From contig JAURVB010012681.1 in assembly GCA_033002965.1 (NCBI GenBank), positions 1-64,000 of the forward strand: a DNA stretch of 64,000 nucleotides. The letters run 5' to 3'. A model generated the notes under the pieces. It was given only the letters and a program-made list of their open reading frames with translations, was not told the origin of the DNA and did not search any database. Below are positions 47,525 to 58,101 of this stretch, piece after piece (positions within the stretch are counted from its first letter, which is position 1; the number at the start of each line of letters is the position of its first letter). The stretch is from Piper betle (taxonomy: Eukaryota; Streptophyta; Magnoliopsida; Piperales; Piperaceae). Made by a program: the position numbers and the translations under genes.

Positions 47525-48034
47525 TGTAAAACCCGTGACTCGAGTCAGAGTTTTATATGAGCTAACCACTCGATTCAACCATCAATTTGAGTCGAGTCTG
47601 TTTCATGACCCGTATGCCGAGTTGAGGCTAGTGTGCATTGTGAGAGATGAGGGTCAAGTATACCCAAGTATATGAGAATAACGTCAGAAAGATGATGAGA
47701 AATGAGTTATCAGAGTATATAATAGGATGCAGTTATTTATTTTATGTAGTTGATCGTAAAATTATATTTAGGCCAAATAGTGCATTAGGACACATTATTG
47801 AGCAGTTGGGTGGGTTATTAGTTATAGAACATGTCATTTTGCTGTTATGGTATGTGCTATATTTTATGAAATTTTCCCCTATTTATTTGATTTTTTTGGG
47901 AATTTTTTGGAGTTAGTTATTATTTTTTACTCGTGTCGGAAATGAGACAACTTTTATTTACGAGATTACCTAAGACCTTCACACCATGACCTTTCCTCAC
48001 CTAAACCCCGACACTACCCAATCGCCACCCCCTT
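47525..48034 (+). mobile_element. Split solo LTR (Tekay-like family), left part
   Basis: Starts TGTAAAACCCGTGACTCGAG and aligns with the first 480 bp or so of the solo LTR at 13,704. It breaks off at CCACCCCCTT, where a different LTR begins. The right part of the same LTR is at 60,976-62,391. The outer flanks CTCCT (47,520-47,524) and CTTCT (62,392-62,396) form a 5 bp TSD with one mismatch. Confidence 0.85.
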
Positions 48035-48837
48035 TGTAACGGCCCACCTTAGCTAGCCAAGGGTTACCCAAAAATACAAAGGATAATGTAACAAAAATGA
48101 TTAATCATAAAATAAATCATGCTATGTTAAATATAACATGCAACAACAAAATAAGATAAACTAACTACGCAAAGTCTCACAGCTTCCAAACCAATTCTCA
48201 TAGTCATAATTATAACTAAAATAATATAAAGAATAAGTCCAAATTTATTTATCAGTTCTTTCAACCTGGGTTGGTAAGGGAACCACCAATCACACCCTTA
48301 ACCATCAGTCTGAAGCTGCTCACATGTGGTCATAAAACCGCGTTAGTGAAAAAATTGCTAAGTTGTATAGTTACATAAAACAAGTCAATATATTCTTTAT
48401 CATTATTTATTAAATCTTTTAATGATTATGAGCCTATGTCGAGCTCCAATTATACCGGGAGGGGTGACTACCCCATTTAGCTACAATCCCATGTATGCAC
48501 ACAAGCTACATAGCCCACAACTTGTAGTTACTGATATTTGTCATTAACTCACCCTCTCGGTATCACAACTGCATAATTAGTCGTCTTGCCCCATTGTGCC
48601 TTGTTACCCTTTTCAGCATGGGGGCATGTATTTTATCTTTCAAATAATTTTAAAGGTGCGGCCCTATGTCAGACTGAGTCAATTCCTTGACACCGGTTGC
48701 GCTCAGTGCAGGGTAGTCGAATCTGGGCTCAGGCTGACCAAGGCTGCTAAAAAAGAATTTATAATATTTCAAGAACTTATACAGACCTCAAATCGCAACG
48801 CAGCTGAACCAATGCGCAAATAGCCAAAGCAGACTCT
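48035..48837 (-). mobile_element. Gypsy LTR fragment 1
   Basis: Plus strand starts TGTAACGGCCCACC. It includes ACCGCGTTAGTG and TGTCAGACTGAGTCAATTCC followed by GTGCAGGGTAGTCGAATCTGG. This is the texture of a Gypsy LTR in minus orientation. It is a paralogue of the next entry, which begins at TGTAACGACCCGG. Confidence 0.6.
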
Positions 48838-49204
48838 TGTAACGACCCGGCCATTTGTCACAACATTATGGGCCTAGCTGGCCAGGTGTTACTCACAATT
48901 AAGCAAATATGTCTAACATTTTTATTTAACAAAAACATATATAAAGATCCCACAGTCTTAGACCGTTTCCCAGTAGCCACACTTATTTCTCAAATAAATA
49001 ATAAAAGGAGTCCTCATATTTATTTTGCTCCATGCCCTGGTTGTCAATCACCTACTTTCGTATCTGCACACCTGCGGAGGCAATTCCGCGTTAGTGATTA
49101 CAACACTAAGTAGTATAATAGATAAAATAAATCAAGTACATTCCACTATTTCCTTATGTTTATTTTAATATGACGGTGGAGCGATTCCGCTATACTCCAA
49201 AACA

Positions 49205-49745
49205 ATGCGGAGGAGGTATCCGCTGTGATCCGCACACCCCGGCAGTAGCCCTTTTGTGGGGAGGCTACCACTACTGTCTCCAGTGCCAGTGCCTCGCACA
49301 CCCCGGCCATAGCCTTTTTGTGGGGAAGCTATCACTGCACTCAGGTGATTGCTACGCCCCATTTGTGGGGAAGCTCTCACTACCAATTCTAGAGCTAGTG
49401 CCTCACACACCCCAGCCGTAGCCTTTTTATAGGGAGGCTATCACTGCACTCAAGTGAATGCTACGCTCCGTTTGTGGGGAAGCTCTCACTGCCAATTCTA
49501 GTGCCAGTGCCTCACACACCCCGGCCGTAGCCTTTTTATGGGGAGGCTATCACTGCACTCAGGTGAATGCTACGCCTCGTTTGTGGGGAAGTTCTCACCG
49601 CCAACTCTAGTGCTAGTGCCTCACACCCCGGCCATAGCCTTTTTATGGGGAGGCTATCACTGCACTCCAGTGCGATGGAGGAATCGTTGTGCCTCGCTCA
49701 CCCCGGCCGTAGCCTTTTTATGGGGCGGCTATCACTACTCCAAAA
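49205..49745. repeat. Tandem array, period about 110 bp, with internal half-repeats
   Basis: Units begin near 49,291, 49,401, 49,510 and 49,619 with CCTCRCACACCCCGGCC, followed by GTAGCCTTTTTATGGGGAGG. The second half begins GTTTGTGGGGAAGCTCTCAC. The two halves are themselves related (GTAGCC/GTTTGTGGGGA motif). Partial units flank the array. It lies inside Gypsy LTR DNA. The paralogous LTR at 48,035 lacks it, so the array expanded in this copy only. Confidence 0.9.
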
Positions 49746-50385
49746 CAATGTCGATGCATCACACAATTTACGCACATAATACAACCCCGTGTCAGACTGA
49801 GTCAATTCTTTGACCCCAGTTACACTCGGTGCATGGTGGTCGAATCTGGGCTCAGGCCGACCTAGGCTACCAACAAGGAAAGTACGATGTTCTACCTATT
49901 ATACGTACCTGACTTGTGATTTCGTCTGACTGTGAGCCGTGAACCCTAATCTGAATGAGGGCATAAAATTATACATTAGTATAATTTTATTTTGCATGAA
50001 CCTACATGCAACTTACATGACTAATATACTATCAATTTTAAATGATGTAATTAGTTCATGTTAGTCTTCATTCCTTACTAAATTTTCAGCAATTCTAATG
50101 ATAATTAATTATAAATTATCCCCATCCAAATCCCCATTATCTCATTGATAATTTAATTATTAACATGTCCATTTACAAAACAACTAAGTAATCGACAAGA
50201 ACCCCATGCATAAGACGCTGGAGATCTAGCAACTTGGCAGGGCGTCTTTAACAAACCTTGCATGCAAGAATCCTAATGGAAACAAATAAGATGAGGGATG
50301 AAATACTCACACAGTAATGGGAGGTCGCCTGGGACGGAGATGAGGGATGAAATACTCCCTCCTCCTGTACATATATACACTTCAA

Positions 50386-50665
50386 CCATTCCCTCCATTA
50401 AATTCTCATACCTCATCATCCATTAGTATTTCCTAGGTTCAACGAGCCCCTTCATTAAATTATCACACCCTATCATCCATTGGTATTTCCTAGGTTCAAC
50501 GACCCCTTCATTAAATTCTCACACCCCATCATCCATTCATGAATACCATTCCCTCCATTAAATTCTCATACCCCATCATCCATTGGTATTTCCTAGGTTC
50601 AACGACCCCTTCATTAAATTCTCACACCCCATCATCCATTCATGAATAGGTATTTTCTAGGTGAC
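50386..50665. repeat. Tandem array, period about 57-60 bp
   Basis: Five units of CCTTCATTAAATTCTCACAC, CCCATCATCCATT, then GGTATTTCCTAGGTTCAACG. A longer block (ending CATTCATGAAT) is itself repeated, which gives a higher-order period of about 120 bp. Non-coding. Confidence 0.88.
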
Positions 50666-52854
50666 CTTAAGTCGAACCATGACCGGTCGACTTGATAACC
50701 AACCATATCAGTTCATCTATATTTATTTCATAATATTTAGGTTCGAGTCTTGTAATAATTTTCATGGTTTTTACACTCTAGTCTAAAGAAAAACTAGATT
50801 AGATCCTACCCAACAAGATCTAAATGAATCCCATAAATACGACATGAAATACACACACCCAAGAAAAATAATGAATTTATAAAAGTTAATTAATAATTGA
50901 TTTATCAATCCATAAATTAATAATTAATCATATATAAGAAAAAAAATTAAGACGGGATAATTCCTCAAATGATTAAAATATACTAATATTTAAGCTATCT
51001 ATATTCTAACTCATCAAGTAAAAATCTAGTTTATGCCTCATCAAGCACATTATACGTAATTAGAATTGTAAGTCAGTAGATAACTTATTAATTCAGCCAA
51101 AAAATATATAATCATCTATATTAATTTTCCCTAAGCAGTCATCATTAATTTATGCATTTGGCATTTTCATAGTTAGAAATAAACTATAAGTTAATAACTT
51201 AACACATCCAAAAACTAATGACTTATTTGTTTAATAACATTTTAGATGTTAGATACTCGTACAATAGTTGTACCATAGATATATAATATAGCAGAATTGC
51301 TAACATCACGACAATTAATTTAATCTTACCTCATAAAATTGAATTAGCATTGCAAATTAATAACTAAGTTAATCAGTTCACCACCAATATAACTACAAAA
51401 TGATATGATAATAATTATCATACCCCTTACATTTACTAAAACATCCTACAATTACTTCCAAAGTCTTCGCTTCAACAACTATCAAATTTTAATCATGTTT
51501 TAGTTTATATAAAGTTCTAGCTCCACATTCGGCCTACTGCCCAATAAAATTAAATGCATGCCTCTATTAATTTTATTCTATTAACTAATTAATTGATTAA
51601 TCAATTATTAATAGCCTAAAAGATCCCAATTTTAATTAGATAATATCATACAGATCTGATAACTCTGTAAAAGAGTTATTATTCTTTGCATTTTATATTG
51701 AGTTTTTGTCATGTTTCGAGTGATTTTTATTTCAACTTTATTAGTTTAAAAGCTTATAAGATATTATTAATAATGAGAAAAATTATTCTGATTTTGGTGT
51801 AAAAAGTGCTAATTAATATTGTTCTAGTAGGGTATAAGAGTTAGAACATGATCCAGAATTAATTCGGGGCAAAATCGGGCCGAAAAGTATGACCTGGAAA
51901 CTGTAGCAAGTACTCGAGCGTTGAGAATAGAGTGCTCGAGCACTAGCCTTTTTATTAAGAAAGTGTTATGGTCGAGAGCTGAGCACTTGAGCGCTGGCGG
52001 CAGGAAAATTGAATTTTCTGATATTTCTGGAGATCCTGGTGGACCCCACTTGTAATATTTGGGTGGATCCTTTATAAACTTAATTAGGGTTTTAAAAGAG
52101 GAGAACTCTGGACAGCAGAGCAATGACACAAAAGACAAGAGGGTACTAACCCAACAAATTATTTCAAGAATAGTATACCCACTAGAATCTTTAATCAAAA
52201 TATAAACAACTCATAACCATAAGACTTTAGATCATAATTGCAAAAGTCCCAACATTATAGATGTCCATAAGTTGAGTATATGACCATCAGAATAATAGAA
52301 CAAGAGATCAAAATATAATCAAATTAGTAAAAACAACACAAACATTCAATGGCCTGCTAAGCACCCAAACAATCATTACAACTCATAGGAAAATTTTTGG
52401 AACACCTATATATGCTATATGTATGCATGTGAACTGCTTTAATTCTAGGGCGAAAAGAAGAATGTAGCGAGAAGAGGTACCTTGCAAAGAGAATGGAACA
52501 CCAGCACAAGGGGAAAGGATTGGGGTCGTGAAGAGGGTGGCGAGGTGGTAGACGGGATGACCCGTATATAAGTGATTATTTAGATGAGGAGCATCCAACC
52601 CCCAACGCTGAAAATCTCCACAAAATTATCCAACTTTCCAACCTTCATATCCATATCCAAGATATACCCATGATTACTCAACTAACTATCCTCATACTTC
52701 CTTATCCCTAACAAATATAACAATAATAATATTAATTGGTTAGCCTGAACAGTTCCACCCCATACTAACCCTCCTTGGGTAGGTTTGATAGTATGAGTCA
52801 CCTATGGCTTGATATACATATTTTAAAACTTTAGACCCGGGTTTCACAATCTCC

Positions 52855-53035
52855 CTAACTTAGGGATTTTCGTCCCCGAAAATATTATAATGGCTAACAG
52901 AATGATTATGATTAATTATTTTCTTAGTATTGGCAGGGCTAGACCAATTTGTTAACTAATTATCTAGTTATAATTAGAGTTGTAAATGACATTGAACTTG
53001 GATGGGATAAAATTTATTTGTTTATTTATTTATAT
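52855..53035 (-). other. Gypsy internal-end remnant
   Basis: Short AT-rich stretch beside the polypurine-like AAGTTAGGGAGAT. It probably is the last internal DNA of the element whose LTR lies at 48,838-52,854, cut off by the next LTR fragment. Confidence 0.4.
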
Positions 53036-53906
53036 CTCGGCGAGCTTGACCCAATGGTGGTGACGACAAGGGCAGCCACGGCGGCGATGGCCACCAACGG
53101 CGGTGTCGAGTTCAGTCAGTCGCTCCGATCAGACAAACGGCCGGCCTCAACGGTGGCGCTAGGTAAGGGGGAAAGGTAGGGGAAGTCAAGGGGAGAGCTT
53201 CGACGTCACGGCGGTGGCTGTCCGGCGCAGACGGCGGTAGAATTGTGTCGGGAACGGCCATGAAATCAAGGGTGATTTCCGGCGTCGCGACAGCTGGAAG
53301 GTGGCCGGGAGTGGTCGGGGCGGCAAGGCGACAACACGGCCAGGCTGGGCGGCATCGTTCGGCGGTGAGGTGGCGTCGGCAATGGTGGCGACAACCTCAA
53401 GGGTGGCGGCGGTGAAGACGTCGGGGGTTGGGGGAGGGAGATGAGAAATATAGGAGTGGCAAACTTGTAAATAGAACTTGACTCGACACCGGCTCGAGTC
53501 AAGAATAATAACTAACTCGGAATAAATCCGAGAAAAATTGGGAAAAATCCCATAAAATCAAACAAAACAACACAACATCCAAATGACATGCCGTATAACT
53601 AATAACCCACCCGAATACCTTCTAACGCATCCTAATGCGTTATTCGGCCTAAACTAATTCTACGGTCACAACATGGAAAAAAATAAAATCATCAACTGTA
53701 AACTCTCATATCTACTGATAACTCAGTCTACTGATGCGTATCTGACACTATCATCGATACTTGGGTATACATGAACCCTCATAGCACGTGCACATGGTCG
53801 GCCTCGGCCCCGCACATGTGTTCTGAAAGCTAAACTGACTCGAACCATGATCAAACCGACCGGCTAACGACTATAAAACCCTTACTCGAGTCGTGGGTTT
53901 TACAAC
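53036..53906 (-). repeat. Tekay-like 3' LTR, first 870 bp only
   Basis: On the minus strand it starts TGTAAAACCCACGACTCGAG. It matches the 5' LTR from 60,565 leftward to about 60,080, where the shared CTCGGCGAGCTTGACCCAAT occurs. The 5' LTR lacks about 390 bp in this part. The remaining LTR length is missing on the left. Confidence 0.85.
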
Positions 53907-53919
53907 CTTCCCTCCTTAT
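53907..53919 (-). other. Tekay-like polypurine tract
   Basis: AAGGAGGGAAGGT on the minus strand directly abuts the LTR start. A TTTCGAGGACAAAATTTT stretch precedes it, as is typical at the 3' end of plant chromoviruses. Confidence 0.85.
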
Positions 53920-54049
53920 AAAAATTTTGTCCTCGAAATTTTAAATCAAGGAGGCGTCAAACCTATTGTTGTAACTGTAATCAAGGTTGGAAACTGGAGT
54001 ACCAGGTCTAGAAGCTGGCTGCTCGAACAACTAAGGATACCTCCTTATG

Positions 54050-55137
54050 ATCTCGTCCTCACGCTCCCATATAGATGCTTCTACTCCACGTTGATTCCAC
54101 TGCACTCATACTAAGGGAACCTGCTTACGTCTAAGGGTCTTCACTTGACGATCAACTATCCTCATTGCGTCCTCTAGATACGTCAAGTTAGGAAGGAGTT
54201 CTATCTCTTGGAAACTGATAACGTGGGAGTTATCTGGGTGGTACTTCTTCAATAAGGACATGTGGAACACTGGGTGTACGGCTGATAGGTGAGGCAGCAA
54301 TGCCAAGCGATAGGCCACCTGACCTACACGTTCTAGAACATCGGATGGTCCTATGTACTGCGGGCTAAGCTTCCCACACATACCAAACCTCATGTTTCCC
54401 TTAGTTGGTGACACCTTTAGAAGAACATGTTCTCCGACCATAAAGTGAACCTCACGTCGGCGTTGATCAGCGTAGCTTCTCTGTCGGTCCTGAGCTGACC
54501 TCATCCTGCTTTTCAATCCGCATAACCTCATCCTGTGTCTGCTGAACCATCTCTGGCTCAACTATCATCAGCTCACTGCCTTGTACCCAACACACTGGGG
54601 ATCTACACGACCTACCATATAGCGCTTCAAATGGTGCCATCCCAATACTAGCCTGGTAACTGTTGTTGTGAGCAAATTCCACCAAAGGCAAATGCTCTGC
54701 CCAGTCACCTCCAAAATCTAGCATACATGCCCTAAGCAAATCCTCAAAAATCTGAATAGTCCTTTCGGATTGCCCATCTGTCTGAGGGTGGAAAGCGGTG
54801 CTGAACTTCGACTCTGTGCCCATGGCTGCCTAAAAGCTCTCTAGAAACGGGATGTAAACCATGGGTCTCTGTCTGAGATGATCTCCAACGGGACTCTATG
54901 CAGTTGTACTATCTCATCCCGATACAAGGTAGCCAAAGTGGATAATGGGCGATCCATTCTAATAGGGATAAAATGTACAGACTTCGTTAGTCGATCCACT
55001 ATTACCCATATTGTGTCTCTCTGCTGGCGATTCTTAGGCAAACCGACTACGAAATCATAAGCTATACTCTCCCACTTCCACTCTGGGGTCTTCAGTGGCT
55101 GTAAGGTCCCACCGGGGCGCATGTGTTCAGCCTTCAC
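54050..55137 (-). pseudogene. Gypsy integrase with C-terminal chromodomain
   Basis: Three adjoining minus-strand frames. The core has EWKWESIAYDFVVGLPK, VIVDRLTKSVHFIPIR, ISDRDPWFTSRF, then STAFHPQTDGQSERTIQ and ALYGRSCRSPVCW. The GPY/F-like module has GKLSPQYIGPSDVLERVG and VHPVFHMSLLKKY. The chromodomain has LTYLEDAMRIVDRQVKTLRR followed, after an in-frame TGA, by VQWNQRGVEASIWEREDEI. The chromodomain directs insertion toward particular chromatin (family knowledge). It is broken by two frameshifts and one stop. Confidence 0.9.
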
Positions 55138-55435
55138 TTGTTGACAGACTAAACATCTGGCTACGGTGTCAAAAACCTCTCTCTTCAGTCCTGGCCACTA
55201 ATTGGATCATCGAACATCGTAATACATCTTCACTCCACCCGGATGCACTATGCACCTCGAGGTGTGGGCGTCGTGAAGAATGGTCCTACGAAGTCCGGGA
55301 TACTCAATGATGTCTGGAACAAAAAGACATCCTCCCACTCTAACCTAGTCCAACTGCATCCCTGACCAAATCTCTATGAACTCCCTGCTCTAACCATTGA
55401 GCCAATTGTTTATCCTCATTCTATGCAGCTCTAAT

Positions 55436-55945
55436 CTATTCAAAAATACTCGGCTGAATCGAAAGTCTAGCAATCATTCCAACTAACTGCCTCTGGCGTG
55501 TATCAATCGGGGTCACTGAGACTGCTGCCATCCCCACTGAGTCTCGAACTGGCCTCCTACTTAAGGGGTCTGCTACTACATTCACCTCGCCCTCGTGATA
55601 TGAGATATCAATCTCATAATCAGACAACAACTCCAACTTTCTCCTCTGTCGGCTGTTCAAATCCTTCTATGTGAAGATATACTTTAGACTTTTGTGATTA
55701 GTCGAAAGTCGAAAGGAAGTCCCATAGAGGTAATGTCTCCATATTTTGAGGGCAAAAACTACTACTGCAAGTTCCAAATCGTGAATAGGGTAGTTACGCT
55801 CATGCACCTTTAGCTGACGAGATGCATATGCGATAACCTTATCTCTCTGCATCAAAACACAACCTAGCCCAATTCCTGAGGCATCTGTGTAGACTAAAAA
55901 GTCATCGTGCCCCTCTGGTATTGTGAGAACCAGCGCTAAAGTCAA
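55436..55945 (-). pseudogene. Gypsy RNase H remnant
   Basis: [72 protein letters not shown] (normally TDHKSLKY), then a stop. After it, in the same order, come NSRQRRKLELLSDYEIDISY and HEGEVNVVADPLSRR. This is the Gypsy RNase H plus tether. Confidence 0.9.
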
Positions 55946-56089
55946 TCTCTCCTTCAGTGTCCTAAAACTCTACTCACACTCGTCAGTCCATACAAAGTGT
56001 TTGTCCTTCTTAGTCAGCTGTGTGAGAGGAGCTGCTATGGAGGAAAAACCCTATATGAAACGACGGTAATACCCTGCTAGACCAAGGAA

Positions 56090-56760
56090 ACTCCGTATCT
56101 CGGAAGGCGTTCTCGGTTATACCCACTGTACAACTGCCTCTGTCTTCACTGGATCCACCGAAATCCCTATTGCTGATATAATATGCCCCAAGAATTTAAC
56201 CTTTGAAAGCCAAAAGTCACACTTCACAAATTTTTCGTACAGTCTGTGCTCCCTTAGGGTTTGTAGCACCGTTTGGAGATGCTACTCATGTTCTTCTCTC
56301 AATGAGGAATACACCAAGATGTCGTCCACAAAGACTATCACAAATTGATCCAAAAAGATTGAACACTCGGTTCATTAGGTCCATGAATGTTGGTGGTGCA
56401 TTTGTCAATCCGAAGGGCATGACCAAAAATTTATAGTGTCCATAACTCATTCTAAATGCAGTCTTCGGAATATCCTCTGCTCTAATCCTCAACTGGTGGT
56501 AGCCGGATCTCAAGTCAATCTTCGAAAAGGCCGTTGCTGAGCTCAACTGGTCAAATAGATCATCAATGCGAGGAAGAGGGTATCTGTTCTTAATGGTTAC
56601 ATGGTTTAGCATCCTATAGTCAATGCACAAACGCATGCTTCCATCCTTCTTCTTCACAAAAACACCGGTGCTCCCCATGGTGACACGCTCGGTCAGATAA
56701 AACCCTAATCCAACAGTGTCTGCAATTGCTCCTTGAGCTCTCGGAGTTCCAGTGGTGCCA
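56090..56760 (-). pseudogene. Gypsy reverse transcriptase remnant
   Basis: Minus-strand [51 protein letters not shown] and [20 protein letters not shown] are all well-kept RT blocks. The YVDD-containing strand near 56,330 is damaged; the expected [10 protein letters not shown] is only partly readable and in another frame. Upstream the frame carries two stops between [20 protein letters not shown] and VKKKDG. Confidence 0.9.
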
Positions 56761-56989
56761 TCCTATACGGGGTTCTAAAGATGGGTGCTGTCCCTGCCAT
56801 CAAATCTATAGCAAAATCGACCTCTCTCTCAATGGCAATCCGGTGATCTCATCTGAAAAGACATCTGCAAATTCCCAGACAACTGGAATCAGCTCAACAT
56901 TGGGCTTGTCCCCTGAGCCATTCTGTTCCGCCAACACCAAAGCAGCCATCAACAACTCACAACCCCTATCCAACTATCTCACTGCATTC

Positions 56990-57924
56990 TAATAGAAGAT
57001 CCAGCCTTTCTCTTTGTTTCTGCCCTGACCCTGGAAAAGAAAAGGCGCCTTCCGTGTCAAAAAGTCACCATCTTCTTCCGATAATCTATTAGAGCTCCCT
57101 GCTTGGATATCCAATCCATCCCGAAGATCACATCGAACTTTGTCATCTTATCACGACAGTTGTGCCCGCTAATGCCTCTTCAACTGTGGCTGCATACATC
57201 TTCACCGGTTGTTCCATTGGGCATGCCATGCTCTTAAACACGGCAATCGCTAATGAAATCCATAAAAAAACCTTTTCCGCATCTGGCTTCCCTAGGAAAG
57301 AGCACCCTCCATTTTTCATAAATTGTTCATACTGCCAAAATATACCATCTCTTACATCTATAGATCTGGTTGAGCCCTCGCCTATCTCAAACTGTGGTAA
57401 CGGCGACACTACCATTGCCGGTATACTACCCCTTGTTGTCTTCCCACAACTAGCTCCAGGGGGTCCACTATCATAAATGCCCATCCCAGTCTGAAGAGGA
57501 GCAATCAAGGGAGCTATAGGGATAGTCCCTTGCTGCGCTGATGGAGTAGGAGGCAACGGCGGTAGCCCATGGGAGAAGCGGCCTCTCCTCGTACTCCATC
57601 ATCTCCTAACGGCCTCTTCTCGACTCGGGTGATGGAGAGGGCTATCTGACAGAGATCTCTCCTGAACTCTTCTTGGTTCTATTGTATCTACCTCTGTGTC
57701 TCTACCAATTGGGTAATGATTGCATCTCTCTCAGTCTAGAGACTACGAGAACTACAGTGGCTAGTCGAGGCACGCACGTTGGCTTCTCCTGATGGTGGTT
57801 GAGCTCTCAGCCTTCTAGATGTTATCTCGTTGGGCGCACGACTAGGACTAGTATGCCTGGGAGGAGAAGGAGATGGATCCCTGGTCTGAGTCCTGCGAGT
57901 TGCTCTAACCATGGTGACTGACAC
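56990..57924 (-). pseudogene. Gypsy gag and protease remnant (internally deleted)
   Basis: Starts near 57,912 with MVRATRRTQTRDPSPSPPR and has the capsid-lead segment FMKNGGCSFLGKPDAEK (57,300). It then jumps to a protease end, FDVIFGMDWISKQGALIDYR (about 57,130-57,070). Most of the capsid and the CCHC knuckle are missing. The region is too short (under 1 kb) compared with intact Tekay gag-protease. Confidence 0.75.
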
Positions 57925-58085
57925 TCACTAATCAAACCTGTGCACACTGTCATTCAACTACGTGGTGAGAAATCAATAAACTAAAACGAGTAAATCAAGA
58001 AAACATACCTGCCGGCTTGACTCGGAGTAGCTTTGCACACACATGACCTGTAATGGCATCTTCCATCTTAATCGATCAAGAGTTG

Positions 58086-58097
58086 GCTCTGATACCA
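58086..58097 (-). other. Tekay-like primer-binding site
   Basis: Minus-strand TGGTATCAGAGC, complementary to the 3' end of initiator tRNA-Met, four bases past the LTR end. Confidence 0.92.
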
Positions 58098-58101
58098 ATC
58101 T

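Larger units (their letters stand above)
48838..52854 (-). mobile_element. Gypsy LTR DNA, fragment 2
   Basis: The left end is TGTAACGACCCGGCC and the right end, read on the minus strand, is TGTGAAACCCGGG. It is preceded on the minus strand by TTTTCGGGGACGAAAAT and AAGTTAGGGAGAT. The latter is a polypurine-tract-like stretch as in Gypsy elements. It may be one LTR of about 4 kb or two joined fragments. It shares TGTCAGACTGAGTCAATTC (49,792) and ACCCCAG..GTGCA with fragment 1 and contains two tandem-repeat arrays listed separately. No coding sequence. Confidence 0.5.

Noticed and set aside
47228..47578. Minus-strand frame of 116 codons
   Set aside because: It crosses the boundary between repeat X and the inserted LTR (47,525), so it cannot be an original gene.
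49205..49745. Regularly spaced repeats, CRISPR-like at first sight
   Set aside because: The units are contiguous 110 bp tandem repeats without unique spacers, in plant LTR DNA, and there are no cas genes.
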